A stretch of DNA of 64,000 nucleotides from Pandoraea oxalativorans (lineage in GTDB: Bacteria > Pseudomonadota > Gammaproteobacteria > Burkholderiales > Burkholderiaceae): positions 2,232,001 through 2,296,000 of the forward strand of contig NZ_CP011253.3 of the NCBI RefSeq assembly GCF_000972785.3, in the 5' to 3' direction. The notes beneath the pieces were generated by a model. It saw nothing but the letters and a program-made list of their open reading frames with translations. It did not search any database and was not told where the DNA came from. This document shows, piece by piece, positions 35,920-49,500 of the stretch (position 1 is the stretch's first letter; every line of letters begins with the position of its first letter). Position numbers and translations under genes: made by a program.

Positions 35920-37197
35920 ATGAATACCCAAGAGGCGAAACTCGTCCTCGAGACCGCGTTGATTTGCGCGCAGGAGCCGCTCAAGGTCGGCGATCTGCGT
36001 AAGCTCTTCAATGACGCCGTGTCCGGTGACACGGTGCGCGCGCTGCTCGAGGAAATCCGCGTGCAATGGGACGGCCGAGGTGTGGAATTGGTGGCGCTGG
36101 CCACCGGCTGGCGTTTCCAAAGCCGTCCGCGCATGCGTGAATACCTTGACCGCCTCAATCCGGAGAAGCCGCCGAAGTACTCGCGCGCTGTGATGGAGAC
36201 GCTGGCGATCATTGCTTACCGGCAACCGGTTACGCGCGGCGATATCGAAGAGATTCGCGGCGTGACGGTCAATACGCAGATCATCAAGCAGCTCGAAGAT
36301 CGTGGCTGGATCGAAGTGATCGGACATCGCGACGTGCCGGGACGCCCCGGTCTGTATGCGACGACCAAGGACTTCCTGGACGACCTCGGCCTGCGTGCGC
36401 TCGATGCGTTGCCGCCGTTGGAAGACCCGGCCGCGCAGGCGCAGATCGATCTGCTGGCGCAACAGAACATCGAATTCGGTGAGCGTGCCGAGGGCGAAGA
36501 AGGCGAGGCGGAAGCCACGGACGACGCGCCGGTGGCCGATGCCGAGGCGCTGGCCCGTCTGGCGCAAACGCGTGCCGACGATCTGCCGCTCGCACAGGGG
36601 GTGCCGGAAGGTCAGCGCCCGCCAGCGGTCGGCGACGAGGCGCTGTCGGATGAGGCACTACTCGACGCCATGATGGCCGAAGGCGAAGCGCAGGCACCTG
36701 CCGATGTCGCGGTGCTCGACGTCGATACATCGGCAGAGATTTCGTCCGATGTGGCGGAACTCGCGGACGCAGCACACGTCAGTGAGCAGGACGATGCCGA
36801 TGAGGCGGCTGGCAAAAGGGCAGACGGGGCAGACGGGAAGGACGATACGTCGTTGGCCGCCCTTGATGCCGGGACTGCCGAAGTGCCGGGCGACGACGAC
36901 ATCGACAGCGGATCGGTATTGGCATCTGATGCGCAACACGAGGAATTTTCCGAAGTATCGGAATCTGCGGTTCCTGTCGGCGACGATTCGCCGCAAGATG
37001 TGCAGAGCGTCGATATAGAAGAAGGCGCGCAAGAAGGTGCGACGCAGGCGGAAGATCCCGCGGCGTCGTTGGCGCAAGAGGTTTCCCCGCACGCTGTCGA
37101 CCCGGCAGCGAACGAAGCCGCCGCCGGGCAGCCCATGCCCGGTGCGATAGACGACGAGAACGACGGGGACGACAAGAATCTCGTCACCGGTACCTGA
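35920..37197 (+). CDS. scpB: Segregation and condensation protein B, long acidic tail
   Basis: Kleisin-associated subunit of the SMC-ScpAB condensin. Residues 1-185 hold the two winged helices ([70 protein letters not shown]). The remaining 240 residues are Asp/Glu/Ala-rich and predicted disordered, making this protein about twice the usual core. scpA is not in the window. Upstream of rluB on the same strand. Confidence 0.93.
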   Translation: MNTQEAKLVLETALICAQEPLKVGDLRKLFNDAVSGDTVRALLEEIRVQWDGRGVELVALATGWRFQSRPRMREYLDRLNPEKPPKYSRAVMETLAIIAYRQPVTRGDIEEIRGVTVNTQIIKQLEDRGWIEVIGHRDVPGRPGLYATTKDFLDDLGLRALDALPPLEDPAAQAQIDLLAQQNIEFGERAEGEEGEAEATDDAPVADAEALARLAQTRADDLPLAQGVPEGQRPPAVGDEALSDEALLDAMMAEGEAQAPADVAVLDVDTSAEISSDVAELADAAHVSEQDDADEAAGKRADGADGKDDTSLAALDAGTAEVPGDDDIDSGSVLASDAQHEEFSEVSESAVPVGDDSPQDVQSVDIEEGAQEGATQAEDPAASLAQEVSPHAVDPAANEAAAGQPMPGAIDDENDGDDKNLVTGT

Positions 37198-37351
37198 GGC
37201 GGCGGCGCTCTGCGCCGCGCATACCTTCAGGGCCGTTTAGCGATAAGAACGAAGTCGCGGCAGGCTTTTGCCGCGCATTCATGGTGCGAACACGGATCAG
37301 GACAGCGACCCAAGCCTGCCCACGACGATCCCGTTTTCCAATGAGGTTGTG

Positions 37352-39184
37352 TTGAAACAAAACGAAGAATCCCAGGACCTGCACGCACGCGATGCCGGTG
37401 CCGAAGCGCGTTCGCCGGAAGGCGAGGGTGGCGATGAAAAGGCGCGCCGTGGTTTGCGCCGTGGCCCGCGCAGTCTGATCGCTCGCCGCCGTGCGGCTCA
37501 GCAAGCCAAGCGCGAAGGCGACGATGCCGGCGAATTCGCCGGTTCGGACGCCACGTCAGGCCAACCCTCTCCCGAGGCTCAGCAAGGCCCGGCGTCCGGC
37601 GCTGAAGGTACGCCGTCTGCTGCGCAGACGCGAGGCCGCGCCAACACGCGCAAGCCGCGTGGCGGCAGGCGTGACGACGCCCAGCAAGCTACGCAACCGG
37701 CACAGGCTGGCGGTGTAGCGGCGGGTGGCCGTCAGAAGCGCGGCGCTCAGGGGGCTCAAAGTCAAGGTGCTCAAGGTGGCCAGGGCGGCCAGGGTGCCGC
37801 AAGCAAGACGCAGGGCCGTGGCCGCAAGGGCTCGGCGGGCGGGCCGCGCAGCGGTGCAGGTGGTAAGGGCGGTGCAGGCCATGCTGGCGACAGCGATCTG
37901 TTCGCCTTCGTGACGTCCGGCGGTTTCGATGGTGATGACGCCGAGGGCGACAACGCAGCCGCCAAGCGCGGTCGCCGTCCGGCCGATCGTCGCGTGCTCT
38001 CGCCCGACGACGAAGCGCCGAAGCTGCACAAGGTGTTGGCCGAGGCCGGTATGGGCTCGCGTCGCGAGATGGAGGAGCTGATTCTCGCCGGTCGCGTGTC
38101 GGTGAATTCAGAGCCGGCGCACATCGGGCAGCGCATTTTGCCGACCGACCAGGTCCGCATCAACGGCAAGCTCGTCAAGCGTCGTATCACCAGCAAGCCG
38201 CCGCGCGTGCTGCTGTATCACAAGCCTGCTGGCGAAATCGTCAGCCATGCCGATCCGGAAGGCCGCACCTCGGTGTTCGACCGTCTGCCGCCGATGAAGA
38301 CAGCCAAGTGGCTCGCGGTCGGGCGTCTGGACTTCAATACGGAAGGTCTGCTGATCCTGACGACGTCGGGCGATCTGGCCAACCGTTTCATGCACCCGCG
38401 TTACGAAATCGAGCGTGAATACGCCGTGCGCACCGTGGGGCAACTGAACGAAGCGTCGCGTCAGCAACTGTTGCACGGCATCAAGCTGGACGACGGTGAA
38501 GCCAACTTTCTGCGCCTGAAAGATGGCGGCGGCGAAGGCTCGAACCACTGGTATCACGTCGCGCTGGCCGAAGGGCGCAACCGCGAAGTGCGTCGTATGT
38601 TCGATGCGGCCGGGTTGATGGTGAGCCGGCTGATCCGTACGCGTTACGGCCCGTTGACGTTGCCTCGCGGTCTCAAGCGCGGTCGCTATGAAGAGATGGA
38701 CGAAGCGCAGGTGCGTTCGCTGTTCGCCGCCGTCGGTATGAAGATGCCCGGGGCAGCCTCGGACGAAAAGGGCGCGCGCAATGGTGCAAACGGTGGCCGC
38801 GGCGGAAAGCCCGGCGCCGCGAAGGAGCCACGCCGTCAGCCCGATCCGATGCAAACGGCGCTGGGCGTCTTTGCTCGTGAGCCGGGGCAGTCGCGTCGCC
38901 CGCGCGCCAATCCGTTGACCGCGTTTGTCGGTCCGAGCGGTGGCTATCCGGGGCAGACGTCTTCGCCGCGCGGCGAAGGTCGCCGCTTCGGCGGTGGCAA
39001 CAGCGCGGGTGGCTTCGGCGGGCAGTCGCGCAGCGGTAACGGCAGCGGCAACGGCGGTAATGGAGGAAACGGTGGCTATGGCGGCGGCAACGCCAACGGC
39101 AATCGCAGCCGTGGCGGCAACCGGACGGGCGGCGGCGGAGGCCAGGGCAACCGTGGCAATCGCGGCGGCAACCGGTCGCGCTGA
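37352..39184 (+). CDS. rluB: 23S rRNA pseudouridine synthase RluB-type
   Basis: Modifies U2605 of 23S rRNA if true RluB. About 610 residues: a basic Ala/Gly/Gln-rich N-terminal extension of some 220 residues, an S4 RNA-binding domain ([19 protein letters not shown]), the RsuA-type catalytic domain with active-site Asp in [14 protein letters not shown], and a Gly/Asn/Arg-rich tail. TTG 37352 (or GTG 37349) is chosen because GAGG lies 5 bp upstream; the TTG at 37268 is also in frame. Paralogues RluE/RluF are less likely given the scpB context. Confidence 0.9.
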   Translation: MKQNEESQDLHARDAGAEARSPEGEGGDEKARRGLRRGPRSLIARRRAAQQAKREGDDAGEFAGSDATSGQPSPEAQQGPASGAEGTPSAAQTRGRANTRKPRGGRRDDAQQATQPAQAGGVAAGGRQKRGAQGAQSQGAQGGQGGQGAASKTQGRGRKGSAGGPRSGAGGKGGAGHAGDSDLFAFVTSGGFDGDDAEGDNAAAKRGRRPADRRVLSPDDEAPKLHKVLAEAGMGSRREMEELILAGRVSVNSEPAHIGQRILPTDQVRINGKLVKRRITSKPPRVLLYHKPAGEIVSHADPEGRTSVFDRLPPMKTAKWLAVGRLDFNTEGLLILTTSGDLANRFMHPRYEIEREYAVRTVGQLNEASRQQLLHGIKLDDGEANFLRLKDGGGEGSNHWYHVALAEGRNREVRRMFDAAGLMVSRLIRTRYGPLTLPRGLKRGRYEEMDEAQVRSLFAAVGMKMPGAASDEKGARNGANGGRGGKPGAAKEPRRQPDPMQTALGVFAREPGQSRRPRANPLTAFVGPSGGYPGQTSSPRGEGRRFGGGNSAGGFGGQSRSGNGSGNGGNGGNGGYGGGNANGNRSRGGNRTGGGGGQGNRGNRGGNRSR

Positions 39185-39254
39185 AGGGCGCCGATCTTGC
39201 ATTGCGGCAATGTGACACTGTGGCCTGTTCCTCGGGCATTTCGGGCGTCAAGCG

Positions 39255-39283
39255 TTGCAAATCGGCCCAAAACCATATAAAAT
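39255..39283 (+). promoter_or_regulatory. Promoter of the rimP-nusA-infB operon
   Basis: TTGCAA (39255-39260), 17-bp spacer, TAAAAT (39278-39283), an AT-rich -10 in otherwise GC-rich DNA. Transcription would start near 39290 and give a leader of about 260 nt before rimP. Confidence 0.65.
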
Positions 39284-39354
39284 CAAAGAATAAGCTGGTT
39301 TGCGTGTCGGGCGTTCTGCTGCGATGCGCACCTCATGCGCAATGAGGCTGTAAG

Positions 39355-39382
39355 AAATGGGCGTTTCGCCCATTTTTTTTTT
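39355..39382 (+). terminator. Leader terminator / attenuator upstream of rimP
   Basis: Stem AAATGGGCG/CGCCCATTT with a 3-nt loop, followed by more Ts. It lies 70-90 nt downstream of the inferred start of the rimP operon, not before it. A second hairpin CCTCAT/ATGAGG (39331-39347) stands just ahead, overlapping a 9-codon frame ATG 39324 to TAA 39353. It may end rluB transcripts, regulate the operon, or both. Confidence 0.75.
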
Positions 39383-39549
39383 GCCGCGAGCGTTTAGCGC
39401 GGCCGATGCCGCCACGTCGGGGAGTGGGTGTGTCGACTCAGGCACACCGGCCCGGACGGTCGAGGCAGGTATCGTGCGACGTCCCATGCGGGGCGCGCAG
39501 ACATGTCGGGCGCTGCTGATGCGCGCGAGTTTTTCTAGGGTGAGCAAAG

Positions 39550-40008
39550 TTGCAATTGCCAGAACTGATCGAGACCACGGTCGAAGGCCTGGGTTACGAG
39601 CTGGTCGATCTTGAGCGCGCGGGCGGCGGACTGCTGCGCGTATATATCGATAAGCCGGAAGGCATCTCTATCGATGACTGCGAGACGGTGAGCCGTCAGC
39701 TCTCGCACGTCCTGATGGTCGAGAACGTCAATTACGACCGACTTGAAGTGTCGTCGCCGGGGCTGGACCGTCCGCTGCGCAAGCTGCGTGACTTCGAGCG
39801 TTTTGCCGGCGTCGAAATAAGTCTCACGTTGCGTGTGCCGCTCGAAGGCCGCAAGCAGTTCCGCGGCATTTTGCAGGCAACGCAAGGCGAAAACTTGAGC
39901 CTTGAGTTCGAAGGCAAGGGCGGCCCGGCGCTGCTCGAATTCACCCTCGCGGATATTGACCGTGCGCGCCTTGTGCCGCAGATTGATTTTAGGAGTCGCA
40001 AACGATGA
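39550..40008 (+). CDS. rimP: Ribosome maturation factor RimP
   Basis: Needed for assembly of the 30S subunit. 152 residues: N-terminal alpha/beta domain ([39 protein letters not shown]) and C-terminal SH3-like barrel, linked by [10 protein letters not shown]. Initiator is TTG 39550 in the sequence AGGGTGAGCAAAG-TTG. Overlaps nusA by 4 bp (ATGA), translational coupling. Confidence 0.95.
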   Translation: MQLPELIETTVEGLGYELVDLERAGGGLLRVYIDKPEGISIDDCETVSRQLSHVLMVENVNYDRLEVSSPGLDRPLRKLRDFERFAGVEISLTLRVPLEGRKQFRGILQATQGENLSLEFEGKGGPALLEFTLADIDRARLVPQIDFRSRKR

Positions 40009-41480
40009 GTCGCGAAGTATTGCTGTTGGTCGATGCGCTCGCGCGCGAAAAGAACGTCGACAAGGATGTCGTGTTCGGCGCGCTTGAAGCAGCATTGGCT
40101 TCGGCCACGAAGAAGCGCTACAGCGAAGACGTCGACATTCGCGTGCACATCGACCGCGAGTCGGGCGAGCACGAGAGCTTTCGTCGCTGGTTGGTAGTGC
40201 CGGACGAAGCGGGTCTGCAGGATCCGGACAAGCAGATTCTGTCGTTCGAAGCCAAGGAAGACGATCCGTCTCTCGAAGTCGGCGACTTCGTCGAAGAGGC
40301 GGTGGAATCGGTCGAATTCGGCCGTATCGGCGCGCAGGCGGCCAAGCAAGTGATTCTGCAACGCATTCGCGATGCCGAGCGCGAGCAGATCCTCTCCGAC
40401 TTCCTGGAGCGCGGCGAGAAGATCATGACCGGCACGGTCAAGCGTCTCGACAAGGGCAACCTGATCGTCGAGTCCGGCCGTGTGGAAGCACTGCTGCGTC
40501 GCGATCAACTCATCCCGAAGGAAAACCTGCGTATCGGTGACCGCGTTCGTGCGTACATCGTGAAGGTGGACCGCACTGCACGTGGCCCGCAGATCGAACT
40601 CTCGCGCACGGCGCCGGAATTCCTGATCGAGTTGTTCGGCATGGAAGTGCCGGAAATCGAGCAGGGCCTGCTGGAGATCAAGTCTGCGGCTCGTGACCCG
40701 GGCATGCGCGCCAAGATTGCCGTGGTGGCTTACGACAAGCGTATCGATCCGATCGGCACGTGCGTGGGCATTCGCGGCACGCGCGTGCAGGCTGTGCGTA
40801 ACGAACTCGGCGGTGAGAACGTGGACATCGTGCTGTGGTCGGAAGACCCCGCGCAGTTCGTGATCGGTGCGCTGGCGCCTGCGGCGGTGCAGTCGATCGT
40901 CGTGGACGAAGAGAAGCACAGCATGGACGTCGTCGTCGACGAGAACGAACTGGCGGTGGCGATCGGTCGCAGCGGTCAGAACGTGCGTCTGGCGTCGGAA
41001 CTGACCGGCTGGCAGATCAACATCATGACGCCGGACGAATCGGCCGAGAAGCAGAACGAAGAGCGCGGCACGCTGCGCACGTTGTTCATGCAGCGTCTCG
41101 ATGTGGACGAAGAAGTGGCGGACATCCTGATCGAGGAAGGTTTCTCGAGCCTGGAAGAGATCGCCTACGTGCCCCTGAACGAAATGCTTGAAATCGAAGC
41201 GTTCGACGAGGACACGGTCCATGAGCTGCGCAATCGTGCACGCGACGCCCTGCTGACACAGGCAATTGCCACCGAGGAGAAGGTTGAGGGCGTTGCGCTC
41301 GATCTGAAGAGCCTCGACGGCATGACGCCCGAGTTGCTGGCCAAGCTGGCCGAGCATGAAATTCAGACGCGCGATGATCTGGCCGAGCTGGCCGTCGACG
41401 AACTGACCGAGATGACCGGCGTCGACGAGGAAGCCGCAAAGGCCCTGATCATGAAAGCGCGAGAGCACTGGTTCCAATGA
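40005..41480 (+). CDS. nusA: Transcription termination/antitermination protein NusA
   Basis: Binds RNA polymerase and nascent RNA, controlling pausing, termination and antitermination. 491 residues: N-terminal RNAP-binding domain, S1 (about 135-200, [16 protein letters not shown]), KH1/KH2 ([18 protein letters not shown] and [19 protein letters not shown]), and two C-terminal acidic repeats ([20 protein letters not shown] and related). Overlaps rimP by 4 bp; infB follows after 80 bp. Confidence 0.97.
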   Translation: MSREVLLLVDALAREKNVDKDVVFGALEAALASATKKRYSEDVDIRVHIDRESGEHESFRRWLVVPDEAGLQDPDKQILSFEAKEDDPSLEVGDFVEEAVESVEFGRIGAQAAKQVILQRIRDAEREQILSDFLERGEKIMTGTVKRLDKGNLIVESGRVEALLRRDQLIPKENLRIGDRVRAYIVKVDRTARGPQIELSRTAPEFLIELFGMEVPEIEQGLLEIKSAARDPGMRAKIAVVAYDKRIDPIGTCVGIRGTRVQAVRNELGGENVDIVLWSEDPAQFVIGALAPAAVQSIVVDEEKHSMDVVVDENELAVAIGRSGQNVRLASELTGWQINIMTPDESAEKQNEERGTLRTLFMQRLDVDEEVADILIEEGFSSLEEIAYVPLNEMLEIEAFDEDTVHELRNRARDALLTQAIATEEKVEGVALDLKSLDGMTPELLAKLAEHEIQTRDDLAELAVDELTEMTGVDEEAAKALIMKAREHWFQ

Positions 41481-41560
41481 TGACCTGCCCCGGCATGCAT
41501 ATGGAACAGTGAACTTTGAAGTTAACCGCAAGGCGCCTGGCCTTGCTTGAAGAGGTTTGA

Positions 41561-44527
<2,967 letters not shown>

Positions 44528-44550
44528 CGCGATTTGCACAACAGAAGTGG

Positions 44551-44590
44551 AATGGCCCACCAAGCCGGGAAACCGGTGGCGTGGGCCATT
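44551..44590 (+). promoter_or_regulatory. Long hairpin between infB and rbfA
   Basis: Perfect 10-bp stem AATGGCCCAC (44551-44560) / GTGGGCCATT (44581-44590) with a nested CCGG-GAAA-CCGG tetraloop hairpin. No T-run, so it is more likely an RNA processing or stability element than a terminator; it ends about 20 bp before the rbfA start. Confidence 0.6.
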
Positions 44591-44610
44591 GCATTACTAG
44601 CGAGTTTGTT

Positions 44611-45054
44611 ATGGCAAAGAAACGTGGCGTTCCCGGTCGAAACCTTCGCATCAACGATCAGATCCAGCGGGATCTCTCGGAGTTGATTCAGCGCGAAGTG
44701 AAGGACCCGCGCATTGGTCTGGTCACGCTGCAAAGCGTGGAAGTGACGCCCGACTACGCGCATGCGAAAGTGTTTTACACGACGCTCACCGGCGATCCGA
44801 AGGCGACCGGCGAAGCGCTCAACGAAGCGGCGGGCTATCTGCGCAATCTGCTGTTCAAGCGGTTGCACATCCATACGGTGCCGACGTTGCACTTCCACTT
44901 CGATCAGTCGATCGAGCGTGCGATCGAGATGTCGCGTCTGATCGACACGGCCAACGCTACCCGCGCGAAGGAAGATTCGGAAGCGGCCGAGGGCGAAGAC
45001 GGTGACGACGTCGACAGCGACGATGGCAGCGTCAACAAGGACGAAGGCAAATAA
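44611..45054 (+). CDS. rbfA: Ribosome-binding factor A
   Basis: Late 30S maturation factor acting at the 5' helix of 16S rRNA. 147 residues from ATG 44611. KH-like core: [59 protein letters not shown]-terminal 30 residues are an Asp/Glu/Ser-rich tail. Between infB and truB in the conserved order. Confidence 0.96.
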   Translation: MAKKRGVPGRNLRINDQIQRDLSELIQREVKDPRIGLVTLQSVEVTPDYAHAKVFYTTLTGDPKATGEALNEAAGYLRNLLFKRLHIHTVPTLHFHFDQSIERAIEMSRLIDTANATRAKEDSEAAEGEDGDDVDSDDGSVNKDEGK

Positions 45055-45187
45055 GCCGCTCGTCGACGATGTCGCCTGCCGGACCGACCGGGCCAACGCG
45101 AAGCGCGCCCGGTAGTCTTGCGATGCCTGTGCCTGCGCGACGCAGGCCTGGCAACATCCCACCAGAATTTCTCACGTAATCCCGCAC

Positions 45188-46174
45188 ATGACGGACCCGC
45201 GTTCGCAGGCACCCCGCCAAAAACTCCCTCGTTTCCCGCTCGACGGCGTGTTGTTGCTCGACAAGCCGCTGGGCCTGTCGTCCAACGATGCCCTGATCAA
45301 GGCCAAACGTCTGCTTCAGGCATTGAAGGCCGGTCATACCGGCACGCTCGACCCGCTCGCGACGGGCTTGCTGCCGTTGTGTTTCGGCGAGGCGACGAAG
45401 TTCTCGCAGGACTTGCTCGAAGCCGACAAGACCTACGAGGCACGCGTGCGTCTCGGCGAGACGACGACGACGGGAGACGCGGAAGGGGAGGTGCTGCAAA
45501 CGCGTCCGGTGACGGTGGACGAAGCGGCGATTCGCGCCGTACTGCCGCGCTTCACGGGTCCGATTTCGCAGGTCCCGCCGATGTATTCCGCGCTCAAGCG
45601 CGACGGCAAGCCGCTGTATGAATATGCGCGTGCAGGGCAGACACTCGAACGTGAAGCCCGCAACGTCACCATCCATCTGCTGGAGATGACGGCGTGCGCA
45701 TTGCCCGACGAAAACGAATTCACCTTCCGGGTGACGTGCAGCAAGGGCACTTACGTGCGCACGTTGGCAGAAGACATCGGCGAAGCGTTGGGATGTGGCG
45801 CGCATTTGCGCGCGTTGCGTCGCACGGCGGTCGGCCCGCTGACGCTCGATGGCGCGGTGACGCTCGAAGATCTGAACGCGCTCGATCACGCGCAGCGCGT
45901 GGAGAAACTCGCGCCGGTCGATGCGTTGCTCAAGACACTCCCGACGATCTGGCTCGACGACACGCTGGCCAAGCGCTTCAACCACGGTCAGCGGTTACGT
46001 CTCGATGAGGTGCGTTGTCCGCAATCGCTGCGCACCTGTGCGTCGACGCATGACGGTATTGAGGTCAAGGTCTATGCGGAAGCGTCTGGCGATGTCACCG
46101 CGCGTCTGCTCGGTGTCGCTCGTCTCGATGGCGAAGCGCTGCTCACCCCGCAACGGTTGCTGAAGACTCAGTAA
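45188..46174 (+). CDS. truB: tRNA pseudouridine(55) synthase TruB
   Basis: Makes pseudouridine 55 in the T loop of tRNAs. 328 residues with the TruB catalytic motif GHTGTLDPLATGLLPL (active-site Asp near 54) and the RNA-binding loops GPISQVPPMYSALKRDG and CSKGTYVRTLAEDIG. C-terminal PUA-like part is present. ATG 45188. Last gene of the rimP operon. Confidence 0.96.
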   Translation: MTDPRSQAPRQKLPRFPLDGVLLLDKPLGLSSNDALIKAKRLLQALKAGHTGTLDPLATGLLPLCFGEATKFSQDLLEADKTYEARVRLGETTTTGDAEGEVLQTRPVTVDEAAIRAVLPRFTGPISQVPPMYSALKRDGKPLYEYARAGQTLEREARNVTIHLLEMTACALPDENEFTFRVTCSKGTYVRTLAEDIGEALGCGAHLRALRRTAVGPLTLDGAVTLEDLNALDHAQRVEKLAPVDALLKTLPTIWLDDTLAKRFNHGQRLRLDEVRCPQSLRTCASTHDGIEVKVYAEASGDVTARLLGVARLDGEALLTPQRLLKTQ

Positions 46175-46190
46175 TGGGTGCCGCTTCGGA

Positions 46191-46227
46191 AGCGTCAGTG
46201 GGCGCTACACAGCGTGCCACTGACGCT
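46191..46227. terminator. Hairpin between convergent truB and csp genes
   Basis: 11-bp perfect stem AGCGTCAGTGG (46191-46201) / CCACTGACGCT (46217-46227), 16 bp past the truB stop and 30 bp from the csp stop. No T-run on either side, so termination is not certain. Confidence 0.55.
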
Positions 46228-46257
46228 CCCTCCCGGCTCGACACGACCCGACAGGTG

Positions 46258-46470
46258 TCACGACGAGCGAAGCGCTTTGACGTTCATCGCCTGTAATCCC
46301 TTCGGACTTTTCGTCACGTCGAATTCGACGGGCGTGTCTGGTGAAAGCGTTCCCTCACCACCGTCCGTCACTGCGGAAAAGTGAAAGAAGACGTCCTCAC
46401 CGCTATTCTCCAGGATGATATAGCCGTAGCCCTTGCCGCTATCGAACCATTTGACTTTGCCTTGAGCCAT
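46258..46470 (-). CDS. Cold-shock protein, CspA family
   Basis: 70-residue single cold-shock domain, an RNA chaperone. RNP1 reads KGYGYI and RNP2 reads DVFFHFSAV; both aromatic patches intact. ATG 46470 follows AAGGAG at a spacing of 7. Lies 61 bp downstream of the RHS gene on the same strand. Confidence 0.95.
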   Translation of the reverse strand: MAQGKVKWFDSGKGYGYIILENSGEDVFFHFSAVTDGGEGTLSPDTPVEFDVTKSPKGLQAMNVKALRSS

Positions 46471-46531
46471 TTCTTTCTCCTTCGTTGATTGCCTGACGAG
46501 CGTTGAAACACGGCGCCACGCCACCGAAAAA

Positions 46532-49500
46532 TCACGGCAGCATGCGTGCGCCTTGCCACCAGTCGATACCGTCAAGTAGGTTGTTGATCCCGGCCTTGGC
46601 AAAACCGGGGGCGGTGGTGCTCAGAGTGGGGCGACAGAACCCGCCGTCGACATCCTTGTACACGTAGTTGGCGTTGCGCAAGATGTTCATCGCCTGCTCA
46701 AGCGACATGGGGTTCAATGATCGTGAAACGTCCACGCCATATTGGTGGGACAGCCGGGTGAACACTTCAGCAGCATCGAATGCGGGAAGCTTGGCAAGGG
46801 CGGGGATGTCCTTGAGGTAGCTGACTGCCTCGGGTTGGGATCGCAAGTGGTTCGTCACATTCGTCGAGGACTCGTAGTAGTTCTTGGGGGAACCTCCGCT
46901 GCCGATCAGATCTCCATCGCCGCGCCCCGTTGTGCTGACATTGAACATCTGTTCAGTGGAGATGCCAGCCCTTTGCATGACGCTGGCCGAAAAGTACTCC
47001 GGTACCGGGGCGCCGCCCATGTCGAAGGCATCCTCGGCAGACCCGGGCGAGAAAACGCCGAGCCTTTCCAGGTGCGGTCCGACTGCCTGCAGCTGGAATG
47101 GGTCGGAGATCGAGTCCAGGGCCAATATGTTCTTGCCGAGCCGTATCCGGGTCGTGCACTCACTCGCCAGTGCTGCGACGCGTCCACGCAAAACATTGCT
47201 GCCAAAACCTGAACTCCTGCGCGCCGCCAACCTCGCCGCACGGCTCATAAGTCGCGACTGCAGCGCATTGGGAGCGACTACGCCGAGCCCCATCCCAAGA
47301 TAGCCCAGAATGTCGGACAGCTTCGGATCGCTGTCCTCCAACAGCGTCGATGCAATGCTGAACGCACCGGAAACGATGGCTAAGCCAGTCAAGGCAATGG
47401 CCATCGCGAGGGAGGCACCGGCAGTGAAGGGCGCTGCCAATATTTCGACAACGCCTGCGACGATACGGAACTCCTTCGTGTACATGGCGGGCATCGTGTC
47501 CAGACGGCTGTATTGCGCCACGGGTTGATGCCCACTCGGATCGTGATAGTTCACGGGGTCGCCGCCGCAATAGGCATAGGCCGCATAACCGCCCACATCG
47601 AATGGACTCATGTTGTCCGGTGTCTGGAAGCGGCAAGCTTCCGGATCGTAATGTCGGTAGCCGTTCCCAAGATGGTAGAAGCCGACGTAATTCAAGGCTT
47701 CGCCTTTGAAACCCAGCCACGTCACGGCGCTGGGTTTGACGTTCCGATAGCCATAGGGCGAATAGCGATAGTAGGTGATGGCCTTGGTTGCCACATCGAC
47801 GCTCGCGAATACCGTGCCCGCCTGATCGCGCAGCTCGAACGAATACGACTCGGTGGTCGTGTCGCCGACGCTCGTCAACGCCTGTTGCAGAAGGCACGAT
47901 GGACTGTCGTTTTTCAATGCCAGGATGCGGTGCTGAAAGCCCTGCTTCTTTTCGTCGTCCTGCTGCACGACGGCATACGCCTTTGCTCCACGATAGTGGT
48001 AGGTGTCCGTCCATTTTCCCTTTCCGGCGGAACCACCGCGCACACGCCCCAAATCGTCGTAGCTGAAGACGTAGTCCCCGTCTTTGCTGTCGGCGGTCGC
48101 AGAGCAGCTCTTCAATTGACCGTTTGCGTGGTAGGTGAGGCTCCTGTTGGCGCGTTTGGTCAGTCGGCCTGCGGCGTCGTTTCCCATCGTTACGCCGTCG
48201 AGAGCGGTGAGTACGCCGGGTTTCGCCGAGTCGTAGTCCCGCCGGGTCGTCGATGTCGACAGTGTTTGTGGACGGCTATTGCCGGTGTAGAACTCGTTGG
48301 CGCTCGAACGTACGTTGCCGAACCTGTCGTAGCTGAAAACCTGTTTGACGAACTTCTTGCCGCTATCGCCCTCCGCACCTTCATGTGAGCAATACCAGGC
48401 GGACAGGCGATGCGAATCGTCATACTCGAAATAGTCGCCGCTCACAATCGTGTCGTCGACCTTGAGCAAAACGCGGTCGATTCGACCGTCGTCCATGCGT
48501 CGACTTTCGATGGAGTGCGTCTTCAGTTCCGTGCACAGGAAGTCCCGGCAAGTTTCGATACCTGATCGGTTATAGGTGTAGAGCACCCTGATGGTGAGGC
48601 CGCTCTTCACGGCCTTGATGTTTTCTTGCTTTAGCAGACCGTTGTCGTAATAGAAGAATTTGCTTTCGCAAACGTCGCTTTTCATGCCGATCAGGCGGCC
48701 GAAGGCGTCGTATTGATACTTCGTATTGGTGCCCGTCACGTCATCGAATTCGAGCATCAGGCCTCGCCGACCGGACGTGGTTTTCGAAATGCGTGTGGCG
48801 GAATCGTCGGTAATGGTTTCGGTGTATTGGAGTCTGCTGCTGTCCAATTCGCTCTTGTAACCCTTAAGCGTTTCGGGACGAGCGCCCAGATCGTCGCGTC
48901 GGCTCCAGCGCGATGACCCTTCGTAACTGAACTTGACGGTGTTGCCGTTGACCGTTTCCGTTGTGGGACGACCAAGTCCGTCAATCGTTTGCGTGCCCAG
49001 GATTTTTGCCGATGTGAGGTCTGCAAAACTGTCCTTTACGTAACTGCGGGTCGCAACGTTCGCCAGGCTTGCAGCGGAATAGGCGTTGCCGATTTCGATG
49101 TCATTGGTTGTCGACGTGATCAGACGGTCGAACCGGTCATAAGTAAAGGCTGTGGCCGCGCCGATTTTCGGCGTTAGCGTCTCAAGACGACCGTAGTTGT
49201 CATAAGACAACGTCGTCTTGTCGCCAGCGAAGACTTCCCCGTTGGCATCAATGGTTTCGATGCTGACGGACGTCAGATTGCCGCCAACGTCGAATGTGCT
49301 GCGTTTTCGGAACGCGGGGGCGTTCGGTGCGCCGGAGGTTTCGATAAGCATTCGCTTGGCGGCATCGTAGCTGCGCACCGTCTCGGCGGTCCCCATGAGC
49401 ATGGTCTCGCTCATGGCTTTGCTGGTGAGGGTCAGCGTCTTGGTATCCAAAACCTTGTCGCTTGCATCCTTGAGCGTCTTTGTGACGGCGCACTTGTTGG

